From assembly GCA_963777725.1 (NCBI GenBank), contig CAVZRR010000004.1, forward strand, positions 1 through 64,000: a stretch of 64,000 nt of DNA, given 5' to 3'. Below are positions 1 to 8,140 of the stretch, piece after piece (position 1 is the first letter of the stretch; each line of letters begins with the position of its first letter). The notes beneath the pieces are model-generated. The model worked only from the letters and a program-made list of their open reading frames with translations. It searched no databases and was not told the origin of the DNA. The stretch comes from RPQJ01 sp963777725 (GTDB taxonomy: Bacteria; Pseudomonadota; Gammaproteobacteria; Steroidobacterales; Steroidobacteraceae). Both the position numbers and the translations under genes were made by a program.

Positions 1-32
1 AGGCCGAGCTGCTCGCCAAACTCTGGAACTGA
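1..32 (+). CDS. 3' end of an upstream gene (partial)
   Basis: An open frame enters from the left edge and ends with TGA at 30-32; the last visible residues read AELLAKLWN. Only ten codons are present, so no family can be named. It would converge with the glyoxalase-like gene whose stop begins 7 bases further on, matching the tight convergent spacing seen elsewhere in the window. It could also be a chance open frame. Confidence 0.35.
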   Translation, partial: AELLAKLWN

Positions 33-38
33 CCCGTC

Positions 39-458
39 TCACCACACGCCGGTATTCGGCATGCTCGTCCACGGCTCCTGCAGTGGCAGCGCCGTGCCCT
101 TCTGCAGCAATTCGACCGAGATGTTGTCCGGCGAGCGCACGAACGCCATGCGCCCGTCACGCGGCGGACGATTGATCGTGACGCCGCGGTCCATCAGGCG
201 CTGGCACGCCGCGTAAATGTCGTCCACCTGGTACGCGAGGTGCCCGAACGCGCGCCCGATCCCGTACTGCTCGGGATCCCAGTTGTAGGTCAGCTCGACC
301 TGCGCGGCGTCATCGCCGGGCGCGGCGAGAAAGACCAGCGTGAAGCGACCCTGATCGTTGTCGTAACGACGCACTTCGCGCAGGCCGAGCGCGTCGCAGT
401 AGAAGCGCAAGGATGCATCGAGATCGGTCACGCGGACCATCGTGTGCAGGTATTTCAT
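39..458 (-). CDS. VOC-family protein, lactoylglutathione lyase-like
   Basis: 139 residues, the size of a single-polypeptide glyoxalase I with two beta-alpha-beta-beta-beta halves. The N-terminus MKYLHTMVRVTDLDASLRFY and the central GIGRAFGHLAYQVDD match the GloA pattern: a metal-ligand His near residue 6, Glu in QVELTYNW, His in FGHLA, and Glu in SVELLQ near the C-terminus. GloA converts the methylglyoxal-glutathione hemithioacetal to S-lactoylglutathione in the cytoplasm. The start at 458 is preceded by an AGGAG ribosome site. The last 20 or so residues extend beyond the usual GloA end, so a related VOC isomerase is possible, but gloA is the best guess. Confidence 0.8.
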   Translation of the reverse strand: MKYLHTMVRVTDLDASLRFYCDALGLREVRRYDNDQGRFTLVFLAAPGDDAAQVELTYNWDPEQYGIGRAFGHLAYQVDDIYAACQRLMDRGVTINRPPRDGRMAFVRSPDNISVELLQKGTALPLQEPWTSMPNTGVW

Positions 459-600
459 CGCTCGCTCCTGTTCGGCCGCCAGGCGCCCATGTTAGCGAGG
501 TGGATCGCAGTTTGCGGCGCTTCGGCTCCGGCCGACCTTGTGCACCGACCGGGCGACCGGCAATCTGCACGAGGTCCGACCGCCACCACGGAATACCTGC

Positions 601-1236
601 ATGCGCGCTTACGCGATCCTGATCGTCGCCCTCCTCCTCGCCTCCGGCGGCTGCACGGCCGCGCCGGCGACCGAGGCGACGGGCACGGCTGCGCCCACCC
701 CGCCGTTTAACGTGCTCGGCCCCGACGAGGCGCCGGTCACGATCATCGAGTTCACGGACCTCCAATGCCCGTACTGCGCGCGCTTCGCGATACAGACCTT
801 CCCCCAGCTGCGACGCAACTACATCGATACCGGTCGGGTACGTTTCGCCTCGCGCGACCTGCCCTTGCCCATGCACGCGCTCGCCGTGCCCGCCGCCGTG
901 GCCGCGCGCTGCGCAGGCGAGCAGGGTCGATTCTGGGAGTTCCGCGAGGCGCTGTTCGCGGCGCAGGCGACGCTCGGCCACGATACCTTCGTCGACCTGG
1001 CCCGGAAGTTCGACCTCGACCCGGAGGCGTTCGCGACCTGCCGCAGTGACGGCCGCCAGGCGGCCAATGTGCGCGCGGATCTCGAACTCGCCCGTGCCAA
1101 CGGCATCACTGCCACGCCCAGCCTGGTCATCGGCCGGCTGGTCGACGGCCAGTTCCAGGGCGAGACGATCGAAGGTGCAAAGCCCTATGCGGCGATCGCG
1201 GCGAAGATCGACGAGCTGCTCGAGGCCGCGCGCTGA
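601..1236 (+). CDS. DsbA-family thiol-disulfide oxidoreductase, probably a lipoprotein
   Basis: 211 residues from the ATG at 601; an upstream in-frame ATG at 538 would put non-signal sequence before the leader, so 601 is preferred. Residues 1-18 form a short hydrophobic leader ending in LLASGGC, an imperfect lipobox, so the protein is probably exported and perhaps lipidated at Cys18. A thioredoxin fold follows with the active-site motif C56-P-Y-C59, an inserted helical domain (residues 80-150) and the cis-Pro region ITATPSLVIG. DsbA-like proteins of this subclass (also called thioredoxin_4 or ScsC/BdbD-like) oxidise or isomerise disulfides in the periplasm. No DsbB partner is nearby. Confidence 0.85.
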   Translation: MRAYAILIVALLLASGGCTAAPATEATGTAAPTPPFNVLGPDEAPVTIIEFTDLQCPYCARFAIQTFPQLRRNYIDTGRVRFASRDLPLPMHALAVPAAVAARCAGEQGRFWEFREALFAAQATLGHDTFVDLARKFDLDPEAFATCRSDGRQAANVRADLELARANGITATPSLVIGRLVDGQFQGETIEGAKPYAAIAAKIDELLEAAR

Positions 1237-1245
1237 TCCGGCGGC

Positions 1246-2514
1246 TCAACCGAACCCGAGCGCCTGCAGAGCCAGGCCGCCGACCGCGGCCAGCGCCAGA
1301 ATCCACAGCAGGTCGAGACGGGTCCGCGCGAGCAGGATCCAGACCGCGACCGCGAGCGCCAGCGCGCCCCAGGCCACTCCGCCAGCCAGCCCCGCGGGCA
1401 GGATCACCACTCGCGCGAGCAGCACGCCCAGCGTCGCGATGATGCCGACGACGGCCGCGGTGATCGCGGCGAGCGCCGCCGCAATGCGCGGCTCGCGCGT
1501 GACACGCTCGAGTTGCGGCGCGCCCAGGAAGATGAACACGAACGACGGCAGGAACGTGGCCCAGGCTGCGAGCAGCGCGGCCAGGACCGCGGCTGTCGTT
1601 GGCTCGAGTGGTGCCGGGTTGTTCCACCCGGCCATGAAACCCATGAATTGCAGCACGATGACGAGCGGGCCGGGCGTGGTCTCCGCGAGCGCGAGTCCCG
1701 CGACTGACTGCTGTGCCGTGACCCACCCAAGGTTCTGCACGAGGTGCTGAGTGACGTACCCGAGCACGGCGTAGGCACCACCGAAAGTGACGAGCGCCGC
1801 TTGCGTGAAGAACAGGTAGACGCGGCTCCAAAGCGAGTGCGGCCCCAGGGCCGTGGCGACGGCGAGCAGTGGCACCAACCACAAGACGACGCCGACCACG
1901 GCGACACGCAGCGTCTGGCCGGCCGGCTTCGACGACGTTGCCGCGATTCGTGCCGGCCGCGGCGCGCGCCAGGCCGCAGCGAGTCCCACCACTGCGGCGA
2001 CCAGCACGATCACGGGAAATGGCACGCGCAGGAACTGCAGCGCGACGAACGCAGCCACCGCCAGCCCGACGTGCAGCGGAGTGCCGAGCGCTCGACGCCC
2101 GATCTGGATCAGCGCCTGCAACACGAGGGCCACGACCGCGGCCTTCAGGCCCAGCAGCAGTCCCTCGGCGGCCGGCAAGCTGCCGTAGCTCGCGTAGAGC
2201 CACGAGAGGCCGAGCAGCAGCACGATCGCCGGCACGATGAAGCCGAGGCCCGCGACCAGGCCGCCGCGGGTGCCGTGCAGGCGCCAGCCCAGGTAGATCG
2301 CGAGCTGCAGCGCCTCGGGGCCCGGCAGCAGCATGCAGAAGTTGAGCGCGCGGGTGAAATGACCCTCGTCGAGCCAGCGCCGCCGCTCGACGACCTCGCG
2401 GTGCATGATCGCGATCTGGCCGGCGGGCCCGCCGAACGAGATGAAGCCGAGCTTCAGCCAGAAGCGCGCGGCTTCGGTGAAGGTCGGTCGATTGACGGGC
2501 GCGGCGTGGTCCAC
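1246..2514 (-). CDS. chrA: chromate transporter, CHR family
   Basis: 422 residues with two homologous halves of about six membrane segments each, the long-chain form of the CHR family. Diagnostic stretches are GFISFGGPAGQIAIMHREVV near residue 30 and the matching LVTFGGAYAVLGYVTQHLV in the second half, plus LPGPEALQLAIYLGW and TTPGPLVIVLQFMGF. Characterised members expel chromate from the cytoplasm by coupling to the proton gradient. No chrB-type regulator is adjacent; it converges with the DsbA-like gene (9 nt between stops) and ends just downstream of ilvB on the same strand, 7 nt after its stop. Substrate is assigned from family only. Confidence 0.9.
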   Translation of the reverse strand: MDHAAPVNRPTFTEAARFWLKLGFISFGGPAGQIAIMHREVVERRRWLDEGHFTRALNFCMLLPGPEALQLAIYLGWRLHGTRGGLVAGLGFIVPAIVLLLGLSWLYASYGSLPAAEGLLLGLKAAVVALVLQALIQIGRRALGTPLHVGLAVAAFVALQFLRVPFPVIVLVAAVVGLAAAWRAPRPARIAATSSKPAGQTLRVAVVGVVLWLVPLLAVATALGPHSLWSRVYLFFTQAALVTFGGAYAVLGYVTQHLVQNLGWVTAQQSVAGLALAETTPGPLVIVLQFMGFMAGWNNPAPLEPTTAAVLAALLAAWATFLPSFVFIFLGAPQLERVTREPRIAAALAAITAAVVGIIATLGVLLARVVILPAGLAGGVAWGALALAVAVWILLARTRLDLLWILALAAVGGLALQALGFG

Positions 2515-2521
2515 TCGCGAC

Positions 2522-4315
2522 CTAGAACATCTCCGACGCGCCCGGTTCCTTGGCCTCGGCCTTGTGGCGCGAGGCGATGAAATCGCCCGTGATCATTTCG
2601 TCATACGATTGCCCGGGGCCGACCATCGGGTAGACGCCCGCGTCCGGGTCGATGATCACCTCGAGGAACGCCGGTCCCCGGAACTCGATGAACTCCTTGA
2701 CGACGCGCGGCACGTCCTCCTTGCGGTCGAGCCGCACCGCGTAGCGGAAACCGTCGGCCTGCGCGGCCTTGACGAAGTCCTTCTTGTGCAGCGACTTGTC
2801 GCTGGCCGACAGCCGTCCCTTGAAGAACAGCTTCTGCCACTGCTTGACCATGCCGTCGCCGAAGTTGTTCAGCACCACGACCTTGACCGGCAGGTCGTAC
2901 GTCGTGACGGTCTCGAGCTCGCCGAGGTTCATGCGGATGCTGGCGTCGCCGTCGATGTCGATCACCAGCTTGTCGCGGCAGGCGAACTGCGCGCCGATCG
3001 CGGCCGGCAACCCGAACCCCATCGTGCCCATGCTGCCCGAGGTGAGCCACAGCCGCGGCTCGCGGAAATCGAAGTACTGCGCGGCCCACATCTGGTGCTG
3101 GCCGACGCCGGTCGCGATCAGCGCCCGGCCCTGCGTGTGCCGGTTGATCTCCTCGATCACGTAGTACGGCTGGATCGCCTCGCTGTCGCGATCGTAGGCC
3201 ATCGCGTGGCGCTGCCTGAGCCCATCCAGGTGACGGTGCCAGTCCGACCAGTCGCGCGCGAAACCCGTGCGCTTCGCGTGCGCACCGAGCGCGGCCAGCG
3301 CCGGCGGCAACTGGCCCACGTGACTCCACTGCACGCGCTTGACCTTGTTGATCTCGGAAGCGTCGACGTCGATGTGCGCGATCCGCTTCGCGTTCGGGGC
3401 GAAGCGCAGCGGCACGCCGGCCACGCGGTCGTCGAAACGCGCGCCGAGCGCGATCAGGAAGTCGCAGTCCTCGACCGCGTAGTTGGCGAACGCGGCGCCG
3501 TGCATGCCGAGCATGCGCATCGCCAGCGGATGGGTCGTGTCGAACGTGCCGATGCCCATCAGCGTCGTGACGACCGGAATGCCGAGATCGCTTGCGAACG
3601 CGCGCAGCTCCGCGGAGCCCTCGGCGTGGATGACACCGCCGCCCGCATAGATGAGCGGCCGCTGCGACTCGCCCAGCATCGCGAAGAACGCGGCGCACTC
3701 GTCGTCGTCCACGGCGTTGGCCAGCAGCGCGTTCATGCGCTGGCGGTAGCCGCGCACGTCGAGGTGCCCCTCGCCCTGGAAGGCGCCCTGCCAGTTCTGC
3801 ACGTCCTTCGGGATGTCGATGACGACCGGGCCGGGCCGGCCCGTGCGCGCAATCTCGAAGGCCGTGCGCACGGTGGCCTCGAGGCGGGCCGGATCGGTGA
3901 CGAGGAAACAGTGCTTTGCGACCGAGCCCATGATGTTCGCGACCGGCGCTTCCTGGAACGCGTCGCTGCCGATCGCCGCGGTTGGCACCTGGCCGCAGAT
4001 CACGACGATCGGCACGGAATCGGCGGCGCAATCGCGCACTGGCGTGACGGTATTGGTCGCGCCCGGCCCGGAGGTGACCAGGCAGACGCCGACGCGACCG
4101 CTCGCCCTTGCGTAGCCCGCCGCCATGAAGCCGGCGCCCTGCTCGTTCGCCGGGACGATCAGCGGCATCGGGCTCGCACCACCCGCACCCGCGTGGTCCA
4201 GGTTGTGGCGGAACACCGCGTCGTAGGTCGGCAGGATCGCGCCGCCGCTGTAGCCGAAGATCGTGTCGACGCCCTCGTCGGCCAGCACCTGGACGATGAT
4301 CTCGGCGCCGGTCAT
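2522..4315 (-). CDS. ilvB: acetolactate synthase, large (catalytic) subunit
   Basis: 597 residues from the ATG at 4315 (MTGAEIIVQVLADEGVDTIF), which aligns with the family N-terminus and has AGG just upstream. In-frame starts at 4408 and 4420 would add 31-35 residues without a ribosome site. ThDP-dependent enzyme: the activating Glu sits in ANEQGAGFMA, the cofactor-binding motif in DIDGDASIRMNLGELET, and the region VKQWQKLFF contains the conserved Trp of the substrate channel. It condenses two pyruvates, or pyruvate and 2-oxobutyrate, in valine, leucine and isoleucine synthesis. The regulatory subunit ilvH is not downstream but divergent, 263 bp away, which is unusual (see findings). ilvI is an equally valid symbol. 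Confidence 0.95.
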   Translation of the reverse strand: MTGAEIIVQVLADEGVDTIFGYSGGAILPTYDAVFRHNLDHAGAGGASPMPLIVPANEQGAGFMAAGYARASGRVGVCLVTSGPGATNTVTPVRDCAADSVPIVVICGQVPTAAIGSDAFQEAPVANIMGSVAKHCFLVTDPARLEATVRTAFEIARTGRPGPVVIDIPKDVQNWQGAFQGEGHLDVRGYRQRMNALLANAVDDDECAAFFAMLGESQRPLIYAGGGVIHAEGSAELRAFASDLGIPVVTTLMGIGTFDTTHPLAMRMLGMHGAAFANYAVEDCDFLIALGARFDDRVAGVPLRFAPNAKRIAHIDVDASEINKVKRVQWSHVGQLPPALAALGAHAKRTGFARDWSDWHRHLDGLRQRHAMAYDRDSEAIQPYYVIEEINRHTQGRALIATGVGQHQMWAAQYFDFREPRLWLTSGSMGTMGFGLPAAIGAQFACRDKLVIDIDGDASIRMNLGELETVTTYDLPVKVVVLNNFGDGMVKQWQKLFFKGRLSASDKSLHKKDFVKAAQADGFRYAVRLDRKEDVPRVVKEFIEFRGPAFLEVIIDPDAGVYPMVGPGQSYDEMITGDFIASRHKAEAKEPGASEMF

Positions 4316-4578
4316 GACCTGGCCGGCTTTCGGGTGGCGGGCGGGACCCGCGACGGCACGATTGTGATTCACGGCGATTTCCTGCCGGGCGACGGCTCTT
4401 GCGTTCATGCTGCGCTGCAACGGAGACTAGCAGCGATGCCGGCACCCGTCCATCTGGCCGACCCCCGCAGCTTCACCTATGCTGGGCTCGCTTTCGGACC
4501 GCTGCCGGTTGCCGAAAATGCCATCAGATTCATTCGCTTGACGTATCAGAGCGGACATTTCCCGCAGGCGGGTGCAGC

Positions 4579-5082
4579 GTGCTAGGCCGACGACACATCA
4601 TCTCCGTGACGCTGCAGAACGAAGTTGGCGCGCTGACTCGCGTCGCCGGACTGTTCTCGACGCGCGGCTACAACATCGAATCGCTCAGCGTGGCGCCGAC
4701 CGACGACCCGACCGTGTCGCGCCTGACGCTGGTCACGACCGGCAACGATGCGGTGATCCAGCAGATCTCGAACCAGTTGCTCAAGCTCGTCGACGTCGTG
4801 GACGTCGAGGACGTGACCCGCGAGGAACACTTCGAGCGCGAGCTGCTGCTGATCAAGGTGAAGGCGAAGGCGACACAGGTCGGCTCGCTGTGGTCGGCCT
4901 CGCAGCGGGCCGGCGGGCGCGTGCTCTGGGATGCCGCGGACAGCTTCACGATCGAGCTGACCAGCAACGAAGCCGAGAACAACCGGTTCATGGCCGAGAT
5001 CGCCAATTTCGGCGAGGTGCTCGAGGTCGTCCGCAGCGGCGCGCTGGCGATCCAGAAGGGCAAGGAAGTCCTCGAGTCGTGA
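4579..5082 (+). CDS. ilvH: acetolactate synthase, small (regulatory) subunit
   Basis: 167 residues from a GTG at 4579, chosen because the protein begins with the family pattern RRHIISVTLQNEVGALTRV; a weak GGCGGG precedes it. Residues 5-78 form the ACT domain (GALTRVAGLFSTRGYNIESL binds valine in homologues) and residues 85-165 the C-terminal ALS_ss_C domain that activates the large subunit. It gives the enzyme full activity and valine feedback. Its stop overlaps the GTG of the following GST gene by 4 nt, implying translational coupling. It is transcribed away from ilvB rather than with it. Confidence 0.95.
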   Translation: MLGRRHIISVTLQNEVGALTRVAGLFSTRGYNIESLSVAPTDDPTVSRLTLVTTGNDAVIQQISNQLLKLVDVVDVEDVTREEHFERELLLIKVKAKATQVGSLWSASQRAGGRVLWDAADSFTIELTSNEAENNRFMAEIANFGEVLEVVRSGALAIQKGKEVLES

Positions 5083-5690
5083 GCTACCGGCTCTACGATT
5101 ACCTGCCCTCGGGCAATGGCTACAAGGTGCGGCTCGTGCTGCGCGAGCTCGGCCTGCCGTACGAGCTGGTCGAGCTCGACATCAAGCAGGGCGCGACGCG
5201 CACGCCCGAGTTTCTGGCGAAAAACCCGAACGGCCGCATCCCGCTGCTCGAAATTCCCGGCCAGGGGTTCCTGTCAGAGAGCCACGCGATCATCAGCTAC
5301 CTCGCCGAGGGATCGCCACTGGTGCCGGAGGAGCGGCTCGATCGCGCGCGCATGTGGCAGTGGCTGTGCTTCGAGCAATACAACCTCGAGCCCAACATCG
5401 GCACGGCACGGTTCTGGATTGCGTCGCTCGGCAAGAGTGAGGCGGAGCTCGGCGAGAAGCTGATCGAGAAACGGCGCAACGGGCACGCGGCGCTGGCCGT
5501 GCTCGAGCGGGGTCTGGCCGGGCGCGATTTCCTGGTCGGCGGCCGTTATTCGCTGGCCGACATCGCGCTCTACGCGTACACCCACGTGGCGCCCGAGGGT
5601 GGCTTCTCGCTCGACGATTACCCCGCGATCCGTGCCTGGTGCGCCCGGGTCGCGGCGCAGCCCGGGCACATCCCGATCACGTCACGGTAG
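5079..5690 (+). CDS. glutathione S-transferase family protein
   Basis: 203 residues starting at a GTG that shares bases with the ilvH stop (GTGA). The N-terminal thioredoxin-like domain contains SGNGYKVRLVLRELGLPYEL with a Ser/Asn-type catalytic position near residue 9, the cis-Pro segment NPNGRIPLLEI and the glutathione-gamma-Glu contact ESHAII near residue 68. The C-terminal all-helical domain includes the N-capping SLADIALYAYTH. Substrate is unknown. It is co-transcribed with ilvH, probably without a functional link, and overlaps the 3' end of the convergent thioesterase gene by 9 nt. Confidence 0.88.
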   Translation: MSYRLYDYLPSGNGYKVRLVLRELGLPYELVELDIKQGATRTPEFLAKNPNGRIPLLEIPGQGFLSESHAIISYLAEGSPLVPEERLDRARMWQWLCFEQYNLEPNIGTARFWIASLGKSEAELGEKLIEKRRNGHAALAVLERGLAGRDFLVGGRYSLADIALYAYTHVAPEGGFSLDDYPAIRAWCARVAAQPGHIPITSR

Positions 5691-6155
5691 CGCGCCGAAG
5701 CCGACGTAGCCCTCGTCGAGCGCGGTGAGCGCCGCGCGGATCGGCGCCGGAACCGGCACCGGACGCCGCGTCGCAGAATCGACGTAGACGTGCACGAAGC
5801 GGCCGAGTGCCGCGGGCTCGGTTTCCTCGTTGCGGAACAGCCCGATCCGGTAGATCACGCTCGAATTGCCAAGCTTCTCGAGCGCGAGCCCGGCGTAGAC
5901 CGTGTCCGGGAACGACAACTCACGCATGAACCGGCAGCTCGTCTCGGCGACGATGCCGATCGCCGGCAGGTCACGGATGTCGGTGCCGCTCGCCTCGATC
6001 AGGTAGCCGTTCACCGCAGTGTCGAAGTACGCGTAATAGACGACGTTGTTGACGTGGCCGTAGTGGTCGTTGTCGTGCCAGCGGGTCGTGATCGTGCGCA
6101 GCACGCGGAATTCGCTGCGGTTCGTTGGCTGCGCTTTCTCGTTGCTCGTGTTCAT
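5682..6155 (-). CDS. acyl-CoA thioesterase, 4HBT hotdog fold
   Basis: 157 residues from the ATG at 6155; the open frame extends to 6323 but that part lies inside the palindromic repeat and reads as non-protein sequence. The hotdog fold signature is RWHDNDHYGHVNNVVYYAYF, where the Asp of HDNDHYGHVNN is the catalytic carboxylate of the 4-hydroxybenzoyl-CoA thioesterase class. Such enzymes cleave acyl-CoA thioesters in the cytoplasm. Substrate is unknown. Its 5' flank is occupied by a 36-bp inverted repeat that starts 14 nt upstream of the start codon, so its promoter must lie within or beyond the repeat. Confidence 0.88.
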   Translation of the reverse strand: MNTSNEKAQPTNRSEFRVLRTITTRWHDNDHYGHVNNVVYYAYFDTAVNGYLIEASGTDIRDLPAIGIVAETSCRFMRELSFPDTVYAGLALEKLGNSSVIYRIGLFRNEETEPAALGRFVHVYVDSATRRPVPVPAPIRAALTALDEGYVGFGALP

Positions 6156-6168
6156 GGGCGGCACAGTA

Positions 6169-6291
6169 GCCGGCGTGGGCGGTTGGCGGAAGGGGTGGCG
6201 AAACACGCCGCAAGTACGTCCGTGTAGGCTCGCGCGCGCGTCCTGCGGCGCGACGGTTTCGCCACCCCTTCCGCCAACCGCCCACGCCGGC
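6169..6291. repeat. palindromic element A, perfect 36-bp arms
   Basis: Left arm 6169-6204 and right arm 6256-6291 are exact reverse complements over 36 bases. The 51-nt centre holds a second 7-bp stem (6206-6212 with 6244-6250). The centre carries a 20-bp core at 6214-6233 (starts GTACGTCCG, ends GGCTCGC) that recurs inverted in element B. Transcribed, it would form a very stable hairpin. Confidence 0.9.
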
Positions 6292-6317
6292 GTCAGGCTG
6301 CCACTGCACGAGCCGAG

Positions 6318-6419
6318 AGGCACCGGAATCGATCCGCGAGGCCGTCACGCCGCATGGACGCGGCGTGCGAGCCTACACGGACGTACTCGCGGCGAGCCTC
6401 GCGGATCGTTCCGGTGCCT
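6318..6419. repeat. palindromic element B, 24/23-bp arms, shares core with A
   Basis: Arm 6318-6341 pairs with 6397-6419, perfect but for one extra T in the left arm. Inside are a 7-bp hairpin (ACGCCGC with GCGGCGT, near 6347-6366) and the 20-bp core at 6367-6386, which is the exact reverse complement of the core in element A. Elements A and B therefore look like two members of one intergenic repeat family placed head to head. No transposase or REP-associated tyrosine transposase gene is nearby. Confidence 0.85.
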
Positions 6420-6489
6420 GTCGGCGTACAGTCGCAGCCGTACTTAGCTGCGTTGGGCGGCGGCGGCACGGCGAGTTATGCTCGCGACC

Positions 6490-7617
6490 ATGAAAGTACG
6501 TGCAGCAGTCTTGAGGGAAATCGGCCGCCCGGCACCGTTCGCGGACTCGCGGCCGCTCGGCATCGAGGACGTGGAACTCGACGCGCCGGGTCCGGGCGAA
6601 GTGCTGGTGCGGATCCGCGCGGCCGGGCTCTGCCATTCCGACCTGTCGGTCATCGACGGCAATCGACCCCGGCCGATGCCGATGGTGCTCGGCCACGAGG
6701 CGGCCGGCGTCGTCGAGCAAGTCGGCACCCATGTCACGGGACTCGCGCGCGGCGACCACGTCGTCGCGGCGTTCGTGCCGAGCTGCGGACACTGCAAGCC
6801 CTGCGAGACGGGGCGACCGGCGCTGTGCGAGCCCGGCTTCAAGGCGAACTCGGCGGGCACGCTGCTGTCCGGAGAGCGCCGGCTGCACGACGCGGGCGGG
6901 TCGGTCCATCACCATCTCGGCGTCTCCGGATTCGCGCAGTACGCGGTGCTGGCAGCCAACTCGCTGGTTCGCGTCCCGTCCGACCTGCCGTTTGCCGAGG
7001 CGGCGCTGTTCGGCTGCGCGGTCATCACCGGCGTCGGCGCGGTCGTGAACACGGCGGCCCATCCACGCGGCGCCTCCGCCGCGGTCGTCGGGCTGGGCGG
7101 TGTCGGCCTCGCCGCGCTGCTCGCGGCACGGATGCTCGAGGCGGAGCACCTGGTCGCGATCGACATGAACGACCGCAAGCTGGCCGTCGCCCGCGAGCTG
7201 GGCGCGACGGCCACAGTCAACGCGGCCAGCCCGGACGCGGCCGAGCAGATCCGCGAAATCACCGGCGGCGGCGTCGCCTGCGCGTACGAGATGGCCGGGT
7301 CGGCGCGCGCGCTCGAACTCGCCTACAAGATCACTGCGCGTGGCGGCACGACGGTCAGCGCGGGCCTGTCGCATCCGCAACAGCAATTCAGCCTGCAGCA
7401 CCTGAGCCTGGTCGCCGAGGAGCGCACGCTCAAGGGCAGCTACCTCGGCAGTTGCGTGCCGTCGCGCGACATCCCGCGCTACATCGAGTGGTACCGCGCC
7501 GGCCGGCTGCCGGTCGATCGGCTCCTCAGCGAGCGACTGCGACTCGACGACATCAACGCCGCGTTCGACCGGCTCGCGGCGGGCGAGTCGATCCGCCAGG
7601 TCGTCGAGATCGATTGA
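6490..7617 (+). CDS. zinc-dependent alcohol dehydrogenase (MDR family)
   Basis: 375 residues from the ATG at 6490 (MKVRAAVLREIGRP); an in-frame ATG four codons earlier is possible. Catalytic zinc ligands are seen in GLCHSD, GHEAAG and FGCAVITG; the structural zinc loop is CGHCKPCETGRPALC with all four Cys. The Rossmann motif GLGGVGLAAL near residue 205 and the acidic residue in AIDMND indicate NAD preference. It belongs to the class III-like group that oxidises primary alcohols or S-hydroxymethyl-type adducts. Substrate is not decidable from sequence. The stop overlaps the TTG start of the next gene. Confidence 0.9.
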   Translation: MKVRAAVLREIGRPAPFADSRPLGIEDVELDAPGPGEVLVRIRAAGLCHSDLSVIDGNRPRPMPMVLGHEAAGVVEQVGTHVTGLARGDHVVAAFVPSCGHCKPCETGRPALCEPGFKANSAGTLLSGERRLHDAGGSVHHHLGVSGFAQYAVLAANSLVRVPSDLPFAEAALFGCAVITGVGAVVNTAAHPRGASAAVVGLGGVGLAALLAARMLEAEHLVAIDMNDRKLAVARELGATATVNAASPDAAEQIREITGGGVACAYEMAGSARALELAYKITARGGTTVSAGLSHPQQQFSLQHLSLVAEERTLKGSYLGSCVPSRDIPRYIEWYRAGRLPVDRLLSERLRLDDINAAFDRLAAGESIRQVVEID

Positions 7618-8135
7618 GCCTGCTCGCGCTGCTCGTGGCTACGACCCTGCTCGACTTCGACGACGCGGCGGACGCCGCCCTTTGGCGGCCGGTGGACGAC
7701 GTCGTGATGGGCGGCGTTTCACGCAGTGCGTTCGACGTCGCCGGGCCGGGCGTCGCGCGCTTCAGCGGCCACGTGTCGCTGGAGAATTTCGGCGGGTTCG
7801 CCTCCGTTCGCACACCGCCCCGCGACTGGGACGCCGCCGGCGCCACCGCATTCGTGCTGCGCGTGCGCGGCGACGGCAAGCAATACAAGTTCACGCTGCG
7901 CACTGGCGACGGGTTCGACGGCATCCAGTACCAGGCGCGATTCCAGCCCCCGGCGGGCGAGTGGGCTGAGGTGCGCCTGCCCGTCGAGTCGTTCGTCGCG
8001 ACGTTCCGCGGCCGCAAGGTGCCGTTCGCGCCCCGCCTCGATCCCGCCAAGGTGCGCGCGCTCGGCCTGATGATCAGCGACAAGCAGGCCGGCAAGTTCG
8101 AGCTGCTGGTCGATCGCGTCGGCATCGAGCGCTGA
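7614..8135 (+). CDS. CIA30-domain protein
   Basis: About 173 residues. The frame opens at a TTG that overlaps the dehydrogenase stop (TTGA); a GTG at 7635 is an alternative. The body matches the CIA30 (complex I intermediate-associated protein 30) beta-sandwich: RPVDDVVMGGVSRS, FSGHVSLENFGGFASVRT, and the C-terminal GLMISDKQAGKFELLVDRV. Bacterial members are mostly uncharacterised; the domain resembles carbohydrate-binding folds. The first residues (LLALLVATTLL) are hydrophobic but too short for a clear signal peptide. Probably co-translated with the dehydrogenase upstream. Confidence 0.8.
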   Translation: MSLLALLVATTLLDFDDAADAALWRPVDDVVMGGVSRSAFDVAGPGVARFSGHVSLENFGGFASVRTPPRDWDAAGATAFVLRVRGDGKQYKFTLRTGDGFDGIQYQARFQPPAGEWAEVRLPVESFVATFRGRKVPFAPRLDPAKVRALGLMISDKQAGKFELLVDRVGIER

Positions 8136-8140
8136 CGGGG

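Larger units (their letters stand above)
6156..6489. other. 334-bp divergent intergenic space filled by two palindromic elements
   Basis: This space between the divergent thioesterase and alcohol dehydrogenase genes has no credible coding sequence. It contains one perfect 36-bp inverted repeat (6169-6291) and one near-perfect 24-bp inverted repeat (6318-6419), leaving only about 70 bp before the dehydrogenase start for its promoter. I could not pick a confident -35/-10 pair there. Confidence 0.7.

Noticed and set aside
4316..4578. Leader peptide or attenuator for ilvB or ilvH
   Set aside because: No short frame rich in Val, Leu or Ile codons followed by a terminator could be found in the divergent region.
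2405..4585. 726-codon plus-strand frame opposite ilvB
   Set aside because: It is an antisense shadow of acetolactate synthase, with His/Arg/Asp/Val-rich composition and no recognisable domain.
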